Positions 26,810-36,939 of a stretch of DNA of 64,000 nucleotides are shown piece after piece. Source of the stretch: Pegoplata infirma (taxonomy: Eukaryota; Arthropoda; Insecta; Diptera; Anthomyiidae); the NCBI GenBank assembly GCA_963921195.1, contig OY992540.1:197208328-197272327 (forward strand). The letters are read 5' to 3'. Both the position numbers and the translations under genes were made by a program. The notes below the pieces were generated by a model, which searched no databases, had not been told where the DNA came from, and was given only the letters and a program-made list of their open reading frames with translations. Numbering within the stretch: position 1 is the stretch's first letter; the number at the start of each line of letters is the position of its first letter.

Positions 26810-27475
26810 TTTTTTTGAGTAAAATTGAAGTTTTCCATTCTTTTAATCACGTCTACTGCTCCAATGGTGCGCTCTAGAGGGGTAAACAGCAAAACCGATT
26901 CCCATTATTTTTTTCCTCGAAACATTTTTTTCAAGCCAAACTAACACTCTTTCCCCAATTCCTAAGGGGGATCCCATTTAAAACTATTTTTTTTTTTTTT
27001 AATTTTATTCAACACTTAAAACGCACCTGGCCTCTATCTTCAACCTCTAAGGCGGTACCTTTTAATTTTTTTTCTATTTTTTATAAATTTGTTTTACTCA
27101 AATCAAAAAAAAAATAGTGCGTCCTAGAGGGGTCATTACTGAGACTGACCCCTATCAATTTGTATCCTGTAAAATTTTTTAAAACATGCCCTCCACTATC
27201 GCCACCACCTAATAGGGCTTTCGTACAAATTTGAATTAGAGCAAATTTTTTGTATAATTTCAGTAGGAGCCTACTTGTGGGTGGTGAGATAGGTGGTAGG
27301 TTTTTTTTTAAATTTTGGAGGATAAAAATTAATGGGTCGCTTTCACTAATGACTGTTAAAATAAAAAAAAAAATATAAAAATTAAAAAAATTGCGTAGTG
27401 ACAACCTTAAGGGTTAAAGGAAGAAGGTAAGTAAGTTCTGAGAAAATGTTAGGATTAAAAAAATATTGTGGCTTA
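26810..27475. repeat. Repeat 'C' fragments, rearranged
   Basis: Contains GTGCGCTCTAGAGGGGT and GTGCGTCCTAGAGGGGTCA with AATTTTTATCCTCC/GGAGGATAAAAATTAATGGG, in both orientations. The same phrases recur at 27761-27900, 28444-28870, 31040-31340 and 39620-39850, so this is a dispersed repeat. No ends or ORF were identified. The frame at 27081-27404 is not supported as a gene. Confidence 0.5.
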
Positions 27476-27757
27476 CAAGGGAAGTCTCCCTAGTGCCACC
27501 CTCGGATCTTTATGGAATTGGTTTTATTTTGTAGATCAGAAAATATAAAGGGACATGTATTTTTTTTATCGGCCCAAATTCATATTTAGGTGGTAAAAAG
27601 GATGGGGGAAGACAAGGCCATTTTTCAGTTTTTTTGTTTATCTTCTATATTATGCAAAGGCACCTAGTCATGTTACATACCAAATGAAAGGTCTTTGGAA
27701 AACCTATCTACGTGTGCTAATGAAGATTGGAGGGTGACACCTGGGAGACTTCCCTTG
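27476..27757. mobile_element. Harbinger-like MITE, short form (TIR CAAGGGAAGTCTCCC, TSD TTA)
   Basis: 282 bp with ends CAAGGGAAGTCTCCCTAGTG and, on the minus strand, CAAGGGAAGTCTCCCAGGTG, flanked by TTA (27473-27475 and 27758-27760). It interrupts repeat C; the intact site is seen at 28630-28650. Its TIR start resembles that of the 25982 element, so the two are related. Confidence 0.82.
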
Positions 27758-27760
27758 TTA

Positions 27761-28870
27761 GTCATATATTTGACTGGTCAAGGGGCACTCTAAGGGCAGT
27801 TAGAGCTGTTGAAGCAAATTAAAAAAATCAATTTTGCATGGGAACCCCCTTAGAATTTGGGGAAAGAGGGTTAGTTTGGTTTGAAAAAAAGTTTAGAGAT
27901 AACAAGTGAGAGTGTTACATTCGGCTGTGCCGAATCCTTATACCCTCCAAAATGTAAAAAAAAAACAATATAAAAAAATCCACGGGCTTCTTTTTTTTAG
28001 GGGGGGGGGGGGGGTTGGTGGTAGACGTTAGGGGGCACCTTCCCCTAGCCATTTTGAACTTCTGCTGAGATAAGAATGTTGCATTTGCTTAGCAAAAGTA
28101 TAAAAAACCCTGCAAAAAATGCGGTTTTTCTTAGGTTGGTTTAGTTCTCCAAGGGGGAACTTTTTTCCCCTTGGTCCGATTTTGCCCATTTCCGAACTTA
28201 ACCTGCCTAGGAATATAAGACATATTCGTGCCAAACTTCGGAAGTCTAGCTCTTTTATTTTGGACTGTATCGTGTCCTCTACAGACGGACAGACGGACGG
28301 ACGGACATCGCTAGAATGTCTTAGAATCGACCACTGATCAATAAAATATATACTTTATGGGGTCCTAGACCGATATTTCGATGCGTTACACACGTAATGA
28401 CAAAGTGAGTATACCCCCATACTGTGGTTGGATGGTATAAAAACAGTGGGGTCGTTTTTGCCGTTGACCTCTCTAGAACGCACCATTGTACCAGTAGACC
28501 TGTTCTCAAGGAAAATGCAATACAATTTTACCAAAAGATCTTAAAATATAAGAATTAGTCTCAGAAAAAAAAGGAAAAGTCTCAGAATCTGAGGGTAAGT
28601 AATTTCTGAGAAACTTGGATTAAAAAAATATTGTGTGTCAGTCATATATTTGACCGCTACAGGGGCACTCTTCGGGCAGTTAGAGCGATTGCAACAAATT
28701 TAAAAAAAAAAATATTTTGTATGGAAGCTTCCATAGGTATTGGAGATAAAGTGTTAGTCTGGTTAAGACAAAATTTAGAGGTAAAAATTAATGGGGATCG
28801 GGCACTTGGGGCAGTATACCTGATATTGGAAAACTGGAAAACTGCAATATAATATTTTAAAAAATCCAAA
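27761..28870 (+). repeat. Repeat 'C', two directly arranged segments around a mini-me copy
   Basis: Host repeat with CATATATTTGACNGCT, AGGGGCACTCT, GGGCAGTTAGAGC and AAAATTAATGGGG in order. It appears at 27761-27900 and again at 28620-28870, with mini-me B between (27901-28443). No coding frame. Confidence 0.55.
27901..28443 (+). mobile_element. Mini-me-type element, subfamily B
   Basis: 5' end AACAAGTGAGAGTGTTACAT with TTCGGCTGTGCCGAA, then TATACCCTCCAAAATG and a G17 homopolymer (27999-28016). The body contains AGGGGGAACTTTTTTCCCC-like inverted sequence; GACR units, core, TA run and hairpin (28409-28438) follow. Subfamily B (AACAAGTGAGAGTG) differs from subfamily A (AACAAGTAGAAAAG) throughout its body but shares the same architecture. 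Confidence 0.85.
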
Positions 28871-28904
28871 ATAATAGTATTTGTCGTAATCTCACTAAAA
28901 ATGC

Positions 28905-29220
28905 CTGCGAATTTTGTACTCTTGTCCAAAACATTAAATCTTGATAATGTTTTGCAGAAGATTTGGGTGTACTTGCCAAAGCAAAGAGCTGTACATTAAC
29001 TAAGTGAGTTCAAAAATAAGTGCAAAAAAGTGTTTTTACATTTTGGAGAGTATAAAAGATTCGACACAAAAGAATATAACACTCTCACGTGTTTTATGTA
29101 AACATAAAACACGTGAGAGTGTTTTATGTTTACATAAAACTTTTTTTCCATTTGATAAACAAATGGAAAATTTTTATGCGAAAAGCTTAGACTTGGGGAA
29201 AAAGTAGTTTTGGTAAAAAA
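28905..29220 (+). mobile_element. EF repeat, F block (reads outward-to-core)
   Basis: Begins ATTTTGTACTCTTGTCCAAA, then GATAATGTTTTGCAGAAGAT, a short mini-me B-like piece (ACATTTTGGAGAGTATAAAA), the perfect palindrome at 29078-29123, then GCGAAAAGCTTAGACTTGGG. The same order occurs at 32490-32880 and, reversed, at 52570-53300 and 58400-58800. Confidence 0.7.
29078..29123. repeat. Perfect 46-bp palindrome
   Basis: Arms of 22 bp (AACACTCTCACGTGTTTTAT... and its exact complement) around AA. It is made from the mini-me B 5' terminus (AACAAGTGAGAGTGTT) joined head-to-head and is partly repeated again just downstream. Confidence 0.9.
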
Positions 29221-30024
29221 AATGATTTTTTTTCACGAAAAAAATTATGTTAAAAAAATTGTGATGATAAAAGCTTTTTGATGCGTTTTTTGATGTAAAA
29301 AAAAAAATGATGAAAAAAAATATAAAAAAAAAATTTTGAAGAAAAATTTGATAAAAAAAAATATGATAAAAAAAAATTTATGAAAAAAAAAGTTTGGATG
29401 AAAAAAAATGAATGAAAAAAAATTAATAATAAAAAAAAAAATTTTTAGAAAAAAATGATAAAAAAAAAAATTTTATGAAAAAAAAAATTATGAAAAAAAA
29501 GTTTGATGAAAAAAAAAATTGATGAAAAAACAAAATTTTATTTTATTTTATCCATTTGATAAACAAATGGAAAATTTTTATGCGAAAAGCTTAGACTTGG
29601 GGAAAAAGTAGTTTTGGTAAAAAAAATGATTTTTTTTCACGAAAAAAATTATGTTAAAAAAATGTTGATGAAAAAAGGTTTTTGAAGCGTTTTTTGATGT
29701 AAAAAAAAATTGATGAAAAAAAATATGAAAAAAAAAATTTTTGAAGAAAAATTTGATAAAAAATAAAACAATAAAAAAAAAAATTGGAAAAAAATGATAA
29801 AAAAAAAATTTATGAAAAGAAAAATGATGAAAAAAAAGTTTGATGAAAAAAAAAAAACTGATAAAAAAACAAAATTTTATGCAAAAAAAAATTTTATGGA
29901 AAAAAAATTGATGAAAAAAAAATTATGAAAAAAAAAAATTTGATAAAAAAAAATTTGATGGAAAAAAAAATTTGATAAAAAAAAAAAAGATTTGATAAAA
30001 AAAAAAATTGATAAAAAAAAAGTA
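29221..30024. repeat. A-rich degenerate tract (GATGAAAAAAAATT-like), EF core
   Basis: Poly(A)-like tract with GATGAAAAAAAA units, containing an internal direct duplication: the segment AATGGAAAATTTTTATGCGA occurs at 29161 and again at 29568 with about 130 bp of matching sequence after it. No gene. Confidence 0.8.
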
Positions 30025-30612
30025 GGTGACAGGACATAATCCCCACGGACATTACCCCCATAACAGAAATGGGGATTATGACCGAATTCATCACGGACAT
30101 AACCCCCATAATAGCTGTGGGGACTATGACCGTTTCTAAAACGGTCATAATCGCAATGGGGATTATGTCCTTTCCCTGTTGGGATTACGACCGAAAATTA
30201 TTCGGTCATAACCCCCATTCAAATTATGGGGACTAAGTCCAAAGAAATTTCGGTCATAATCCCCGTTTTTTGCGGAGAGGGTGGGCTTAATGCATGGAGT
30301 TTGTAATCCCTAAGCCCGGCCGAAGGCCGGCTATGCAGAAAAACTTTTAAGACAAAAAAAAATAAAATTTTTGGGATTATGACCAACTAGTATAGTGGAC
30401 ATAATCCCCGTAATGGGGATTATGGCCATTTGTTATGTGGTCATTATCCCCATAAATTTGGGAATTATGTCCGTTTTTTATTGGGATTATGTCCAAATTA
30501 TTTTCGGTCATAGTCCCCACTACCATTATGGGGGTTATGACCGAAATGAATTTGGTCATAATCCCCATAACGGAAATGGGGATTATATCCGTGGAGATTA
30601 TGTCATGTCACC
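30025..30612. mobile_element. Fold-back MITE of alternating ATAATCCCC palindromes (TSD AAAAAAGTA)
   Basis: 588 bp with inverted ends GGTGACAGGACATAATCCCC and a right end ATGTCATGTCACC. It is flanked by AAAAAAGTA on both sides (9 bp, allowing for the A-rich surroundings). The interior consists of about 22 copies of GGTCATAATCCCC or GGGGATTATGACC in alternating orientation, plus a GC-rich hairpin GCCCGGCCGAAGGCCGGC at 30314-30335. No ORF of interest. A 9-bp TSD and long inverted structure suggest a Mutator-like fold-back element, but 8 bp (hAT) cannot be excluded. Confidence 0.85.
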
Positions 30613-30775
30613 AAAAAAGTATGATGAAAAAAAAAAAATTAAAAAAAAAAATATGAAAAAAAAATTGTTGAAAAAAAAAAATTGATGGAAAAAAAATTTG
30701 ATGGCAAAAAAATTGATAGAAAAAAAAATTTGATAAAAAAAAAATTTTATGAAAAAAATTTTTTTTTTTTGTTGA
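30613..30775. repeat. A-rich tract, EF core remainder
   Basis: GATGAAAAAAAA-type sequence continuing the tract interrupted at 30025. Confidence 0.75.
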
Positions 30776-31012
30776 AAAATAATTATGTTACTTTTTATTC
30801 ACCAGCTGGTGAAAACGGTTTTATTCACCACTAGGTGAATTATTATCCAAGCTACAAACCCATGTTATTAAAATTTTTGGTTTTAAGAAAATGAAAATAG
30901 TACTTCTTGTTTTCTTTTGCGTTAATTGTTATTATATTATAGTCAAACTGAGGTGACGTCTTGCAACTTTTTTAAAATTAGACACCAGCCTAAAAACATT
31001 ATCATGTTAGAA
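30776..31012 (-). mobile_element. EF repeat, E block
   Basis: Reverse copy: CACCAGCTGGTGAAAACGG near 30805, ending GACACCAGCCTAAAAACATT near 31003. It closes the EF copy that started at 28905. Confidence 0.75.
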
Positions 31013-31039
31013 CTTGTTTTTTTTGTTGCTCAAAAAAAA

Positions 31040-31345
31040 GTTGCTCTAAAAAAATATTTGGATTAAAAAAAATGTGGGTTGTTCATACATTTGACCGCTC
31101 TAGGGCACTCTTAGGGCAGTTTGAGCGGTTGGAACAAATGTTAAAAAAAGGGTATTTTAATATTGGAGCCACTTAAGGAATTGGAGATAGAGTGTTATTT
31201 TGCTTGGAAAAAATATTTAAAAGTAAAAATTAATGGGGGAAGGTCTTGCCTTTGACACCTCTAGGACGCACAATTGGGGCAGTACACCTTTTTGAAAAAT
31301 TGGAAAAGTGATACAAAAAAAATTTCAAAAGATCGAAAAAATAAA
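31040..31345 (+). repeat. Repeat 'C' segment
   Basis: Contains CATTTGACCGCTC, GGGCACTCTTAGGGCAGTTT, GTAAAAATTAATGGGG and CTCTAGGACGCACAATTG, as in the copies at 27.8 and 28.6 kb. Confidence 0.5.
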
Positions 31346-32484
31346 TATAATTAAAAATATCCTACTAAGCAAAACAGTTGTAGAGTCGATAGAAGTCTTC
31401 TACAAAAATTTTCAAAACATCAAAGAGCACGAACACTTTAAAAAATGAGATTTAAATAAGTCTGTAACATCCATTCATCACTTGTAATTCTTAAAAACTT
31501 TAAATTTTAATCATTTCTTTTAAATTTAAAACAATTTCCTATTAAATTTTATGACTTTTCATTTTTCTTTAATGGGTCTTCTTTCTCTACATAACCTTTG
31601 GTTACTCTAGCATAATAGTTTTCCACATAAACTTGCTAAGAATCCTTTCAATTTATAATTTATCTTGTGCACAAACAGAAAAAACAAAATAATGAAAATA
31701 AAAGATAAAAATCCTTATATCCTTATTTTAGTTAAAAAGGTTTGTTAAATTTAATTTCCAATTTATGTAAAATAATAGAAAATCATTTTCTAAAAATCTA
31801 AATTTTATTTTCTAACGGCAAAATTTTTTTTTTTTTTTAGGTTTGGAACTTTTTGTTTTGTAATTTGCTAAATCTTTAAGAGAAGAGCCAAAGGAAAAAC
31901 AACAAACACACACAAAAAAAAATAAAAAAATAAAAAGGTAAAAAGGTAAAACAACATACCAAAATTAGATTTTCCACTTGAGCTAATTTAATCCAAGTGG
32001 AATATGAATTTCTACCAGTTTGAGTGTATGAAATATTTCTTCCTTTTAAGTACTTGTTGATAAGTGATTTGATTTTCTACATCTGTGTGGAGCTTAAATA
32101 GAAAATTTATTTATATAGGAACAAAAATTTATAGACGATAGTCTTTTGTTAAATCTAAAATAAAATATATTTAGAAAAAAAAATGTTTTTGGTAAAGAAC
32201 GACTACTGGATACTATATTTTACAGGCAAAAATTAAATGTTCTTGAAAGTTATTCTATGAGAATGTTATGGAGCTAAAATGATCCTGCTCAATTTCTTTC
32301 AATATTATTTTGGTCCGCAAAATTGACTTCATTGTTCAATGCACACATTAACCATTTAAACGCGTTTTAAGTTTTTAAAATTTTAGAAAACAACTAAATT
32401 ATAAAAAAAATATTGAAACTCAAACGAAATCCTTTAATTTTTCAAGACACAAATTTAAAAAACAATTTTCCTTGTTTTTTAACA
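31346..32484. other. AT-rich spacer, nothing recognised
   Basis: About 1.1 kb of AT-rich sequence with no supported gene, RNA or element end. Confidence 0.4.
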
Positions 32485-32880
32485 AAAATTACTGCGAATT
32501 TTGTACTCTTGCCCAAAACAGTAAATCATAATAATGTTTTGCGGAAGATTTGGGTGAACTTGCCAAAGCAAAGTTTTTTTTAGAAAAAATAATGTTATAT
32601 TACTTTGCTATTCCATGCAAAACGAATTGAAATATCAGTCGAGGACCCCATTAAAAAACAAAAAGAGCTGTACATTTCGTAAGTGAGTGCAAAAATAAGT
32701 GCAAAAAAGTGTTTTTACATTTTGGAGAGCATAAAAGATTCGGCACCAAAGAATATACCACTCACTTGCTTGATGTACATTTGATAAACATATGGAAAAT
32801 TTTTATGCGAAAAGCTTAGACTTGGTGAAAAAGTAGTTTTGGTAAAAAAAAAATATTATTTTTTTAACGAAATACAAAAT
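32485..32880 (+). mobile_element. EF repeat, F block
   Basis: Same order as 28905-29220: TTTTGTACTCTTGCCCAAAA, AATGTTTTGCGGAAGATTTG, GAGGACCCCATTAAAAAAC, GAGCATAAAAGATTCGGCAC and GCGAAAAGCTTAGACTTGG. An A-rich tract follows (32881-33067). Confidence 0.7.
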
Positions 32881-33067
32881 TATGTTAAAAAAAATTTAAT
32901 GAACCCAAAATTATTGATGAAAAAAAGTTTTTGATGAATTTTTTTGATGAAAAGAAAAATTTGTTGATGTAAAAAAAATTTATGAAAAAAAAAATATGAA
33001 AAAAAAAATATTTTTGGTGAGAAAAAAAATTAATAATAAAAAATTTGATAAAAAAAATTTTATGAAA

Positions 33068-33508
33068 AACAAGTGAGAGTGTTAAATTCAGCTGTGTCGA
33101 ATCTTTTATACCCTCCAAAATGTAAAAAAAACAAAAAATTGGCAGGGGCGTTGTTTTTTGGGGGTGGGAGGGGGTGATGGGGGTCAGTGGGGGACTTTGA
33201 GAGCACCTTCCCATCGCGATAAATATACAAAATGTTTTATTTATTTAACAATAATACAAAAAAAAACATGTTAAAAAGTGTATTTTTTCAAAGGTTGGTT
33301 CAGTTCTTCAAGGGGGAACTTTTTTCCCCCTGCCCCGTTATTGCCCAATCACGAACTTTACCTGCCTATGAACATGAGACATATTTGTGCCAAACTGCAG
33401 GAGTCTAGCTGTTTTATTTTGGACTGCATTGTGTTATCTACAGACAGACGGACGGACGGATGGACATTCACAGAATGTCTTAGAATCGATCATGGATCAA
33501 TAATATAT
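33068..33508 (+). mobile_element. Mini-me-type element B, left part (split)
   Basis: 5' signature AACAAGTGAGAGTGTTAAAT, then AGGGGGAACTTTTTTCCCCC-like body, GACA/GACG units (33441-33465), core and the start of the AT run. Cut at 33508 by the long-TIR element; the remaining 3' end is at 40300-40392. Confidence 0.85.
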
Positions 33509-33978
33509 GGGGCATTCCATGTGAAATCGGACAATTTGAAAAACTTTTTTTTTAGATTTTCTTAATTTGTTTACAGTTTTCAGTACCCTTCGAAAACTCC
33601 TTCGTGGTAAATTTTCAGATTTTTTTGATGACCCTTTCAAAAGATATCGAATTTTGAAAAATTGGTAGTTTGTTCCTTTACTCAAAATTCTTTTAATCAT
33701 AACTTCTTCAATAATGGTACAAATTTCAATTTTTTTTTTTTTTTTTAATTTTTGTTTTTTTACGTACTTTTAAAAAAAAAATCCCAAAAAATTCTTAAAA
33801 GCGCTCTAGTATGCGATTTTTAAGTTTTATGTAGTATTTATTTTTATTTTCAGCAATATACTTATATAAAATAATTACAAAATAAAATAAAAGTTAAAAA
33901 TAAACATATGCGACTCTGACTATCGTCGTCAGCCGCTTATAATATAAAAATTTAATTTTCTAATCGAGATAAATGTTT

Positions 33979-36939
33979 TTATGTATTAAACTCTGTTATC
34001 AAAAAGTTTCTGTAATTTATACATGTTTTTATATAATTTGCTAAGAAATTCCAATTTGTATTTACACCATTTAATATATTTAAGATTTCGTCTTCTGTAA
34101 GGTAAGCTTTACTGAAGTACATAATTCTAAATTCTTTTAAAGTTTTACAACGACCAAGAAAATGTTCTATATTTTCAATTTCCCTTGAATTACATAAAGA
34201 GCATAATTTAGACAAATTCGTCTCAAAACGGTTACCATTTAATTTTATCAAATCACTTCGTGCTTTAAAAATCCAAGTTATATTTTCTAGTTTAATTTCA
34301 TTAGATATGTATTTATTCCCTTCAATTGCATTTAGTTTTGAATATATTCTGGTTGTTAGAGCCTTTTTGTTACAAATTTGCTCTTGATATTTTGACTTCA
34401 AGGAGATTAAAAGGTTTTCTCTATTGTTATTCCATTGTTGTTTATTAATGTTCGCTTCTGTCCAATTAATTTCAAATTCTAATCCGAGCTTGTTAAGTTT
34501 AATTACCCAAAGCAGATTTTTTTGAATCAATAGTTTAGAAAATTGATAAGGCAACCGATTTTCTCCGTAATCAAACAGAGTTTTGTTGATATATCTCATA
34601 TGTAGATCTAAGGTGTATAAATGACCATTTTCCATACCTGTTTCGGATGATAACACATAAGTTGGTGTGAAGCTTGGGAGCCGCAAGATTTTCTTTAGAA
34701 AATATATTTGTAGCTTATCAACATGCTCAAAATTCGTAAACCCCCATATTTGGGCTGCATACGATTGCACTGATCTGCATACTGCAAGGAATAATTTCCA
34801 TTTAGAAGCAATTGATATTGTGTTTTTATTTAAAAAGTTTTGCCAGGTTAAGTTGATACTATTTTTTGCTGCTATGTTTCTTTGTTCAATATGCTTCGTA
34901 AATACCATTTTTGGTGTCAGCCAAACTCCTAGGTAACAGTATTCTGAAACTATTTTGATTTCTTGGCTATTAAAATACCATTTTTCTTTGCTAGACAATC
35001 TTCCCCCTTTTCTGAAAACCATAATTTCTGACTTATCCAAGTTCACTTCAACATTCCATGTTTTACAATAGTCTTCAAGTTTTTGGATCATTTTCTGCAG
35101 CACTTTTACATCATCCGCTAAAATCACTATGTCGTCTGCATATAATAGCAATCTTATGTTAATGTTTTCAACGTATATTCCACCTTCTAAGCAATCATGC
35201 AAATCATTAAGGTATAAGGCAAATAGTAAAGGTGATAGCAAACACCCCTGCTTTACACCACATTCTGTAGCAAATGACTTTGATAGCTCACTACCTGTCC
35301 AAACTGATGTAAGCGTTTTTTCATAGATACGTTCTATAAACTTTACAACTTTTGATGAGACACCCAATGTATGCAACTTATAAATTAAAGCATTTCTTGA
35401 CACTTTATCAAATGCTGCTTTGAAATCTACGAAAAAGGCATATGTTTTCCTTTTGTTCGCAAAATTCAGATGCACTATAGATGTTAAATTATATATATTA
35501 TCTGCTGTTGAATAGTTTTTACGAAATCCTGCTTGGAATTCATTCATAATGTTGTTACGTTCAACCCAATTTGAGAGTCTTTCATTTATTAATCCCATCA
35601 TAAGTTTCGGCAAACAGTTCATAAATGATATACCACGATAATTATTTGGTAATGAAGTATCACCTTTTTTATAGATTGGATAAATAATACTCATATTAAA
35701 CGAATCATCAACACTGCATCGATCAAATAATACATTACAAGTTTTTGTTATCTCTTCCAACAGTTCGTCTGGTGCATTTTTATAGAACTCATACGGAACT
35801 CTATCTTCTCCTGGAGCTTTATTAGTTTTAGTTTTACTCAGCACTTGTTTAATTTCTGATACTGATATTATCTTATCCAAGTCATAATTACTTGTATAAA
35901 AGTATGCATATTGCATTTCTACTATATTTTGAATCGGGTTTAACAATTGCTTGAAATAAATCCTAAAGTCTTCTGCCTGAATAGCTAATTCTGTTGGAAA
36001 ATCATCATTACGTATCTCCTTGGCAATTTTCCACCAATCTTTGCTGGTTTGCACACTCTCTATTTTTTCAACTAGTTTTTGACTATAACTTTGTTGGGCT
36101 TCACGACATACTTCTTTATATTTTTTATTAGCTTTCAGATACTTGTCTTTATTTTCATTACTTCCATTGTTTCTATATTCTTGAAGTCTTTTAAAGGAAG
36201 TATTTCTTGCATTGTAGCATTTTATAGTAAACCACTTTTGTTTTTGAGGGACTTTAAATCCGTTTTTATATATTTTACCATATGAATTCTTTATTACTTT
36301 AGTTAGTTCACCAAAGCTCATATACTCTTTTTCTTGTTGTGTTTTTGTTGACTGTAGTACATTTTTTACCACAGCTTGATACTTTGATTTGTAGTCTTCT
36401 CTCCAATGTAGTTTTGGTAGTAATTTGGCAGTGATGCTATTAGAAATATTAGTCTTAATCTTTAATGAAAGAACAATGGGAAAGTGGTCAGACCATAAAT
36501 GATTTTCCACACAAAACTTATCGACATTTTTAAGAAGCTCTTGAGAGACAGCGCAAATATCATTCACGGATTTTCCAGCTTCACTTGAGAAAGTAAATTC
36601 TCCTTCAATATCTCCTTTTGTCCTGCCATTCATTATAACCAAACCGTGATCGTAGCACAGCTGTACAAATTGTCTTCCTTTTTCATTTATAAAAATTTCT
36701 TTAGATTTTCTTTCCTCAGTGCCTGCCGGAAAGTTTGTTTGAATTAAATCATCAATTTTTCTCTGAAGTAAGCCAATTCTCACATTTAGATCGCCTATAA
36801 TAACAGGATTAACTATGTTATTTTCTGTGAAGAGTAAATTAATATTTTTGAACTCATCATTCCATACAGCGCTTCTCATATAAAGTGGTATCAAATTAAT
36901 TATTGAAGAATTTATTTTGATATTTATAATGGTAATATT
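33979..36939 (-). CDS. LINE ORF2, main part (endonuclease C-half, reverse transcriptase, CCHC)
   Basis: On the minus strand this encodes the second half of an AP-type endonuclease (VIIGDLNVRIG, GEFTFSSEAGKSVNDICAV, WSDHFPIV), which nicks target DNA. A reverse transcriptase follows: KAPGEDRVPYEFYKNAP, NNYRGISFMNCLPKL, EFQAGFRKNYSTADN, FFVDFKAAFDKVSR, CGVKQGCLLSPLLFALYL, and catalytic YADD encoded at 35131-35142. The C-terminal region ends in a CX2C...H...C cluster (LCSLCNSREIENIEHFLGRC). It has no stop or frameshift for about 986 codons. It has no proper start here: upstream it is joined to unrelated element sequence at 36940, which adds a false N-terminus in the open frame. The clade was not recognised; it is unlike the R1- and RTE-like LINEs in this window. 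Confidence 0.88.
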   Translation of the reverse strand, partial: NITIINIKINSSIINLIPLYMRSAVWNDEFKNINLLFTENNIVNPVIIGDLNVRIGLLQRKIDDLIQTNFPAGTEERKSKEIFINEKGRQFVQLCYDHGLVIMNGRTKGDIEGEFTFSSEAGKSVNDICAVSQELLKNVDKFCVENHLWSDHFPIVLSLKIKTNISNSITAKLLPKLHWREDYKSKYQAVVKNVLQSTKTQQEKEYMSFGELTKVIKNSYGKIYKNGFKVPQKQKWFTIKCYNARNTSFKRLQEYRNNGSNENKDKYLKANKKYKEVCREAQQSYSQKLVEKIESVQTSKDWWKIAKEIRNDDFPTELAIQAEDFRIYFKQLLNPIQNIVEMQYAYFYTSNYDLDKIISVSEIKQVLSKTKTNKAPGEDRVPYEFYKNAPDELLEEITKTCNVLFDRCSVDDSFNMSIIYPIYKKGDTSLPNNYRGISFMNCLPKLMMGLINERLSNWVERNNIMNEFQAGFRKNYSTADNIYNLTSIVHLNFANKRKTYAFFVDFKAAFDKVSRNALIYKLHTLGVSSKVVKFIERIYEKTLTSVWTGSELSKSFATECGVKQGCLLSPLLFALYLNDLHDCLEGGIYVENINIRLLLYADDIVILADDVKVLQKMIQKLEDYCKTWNVEVNLDKSEIMVFRKGGRLSSKEKWYFNSQEIKIVSEYCYLGVWLTPKMVFTKHIEQRNIAAKNSINLTWQNFLNKNTISIASKWKLFLAVCRSVQSYAAQIWGFTNFEHVDKLQIYFLKKILRLPSFTPTYVLSSETGMENGHLYTLDLHMRYINKTLFDYGENRLPYQFSKLLIQKNLLWVIKLNKLGLEFEINWTEANINKQQWNNNRENLLISLKSKYQEQICNKKALTTRIYSKLNAIEGNKYISNEIKLENITWIFKARSDLIKLNGNRFETNLSKLCSLCNSREIENIEHFLGRCKTLKEFRIMYFSKAYLTEDEILNILNGVNTNWNFLANYIKTCINYRNFLITEFNT

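Noticed and set aside
30314..30335. Bacterial-type rho-independent terminator (GCCCGGCCGAAGGCCGGC)
   Set aside because: The hairpin lies in the middle of a MITE in a eukaryotic genome and is not followed by a T run.
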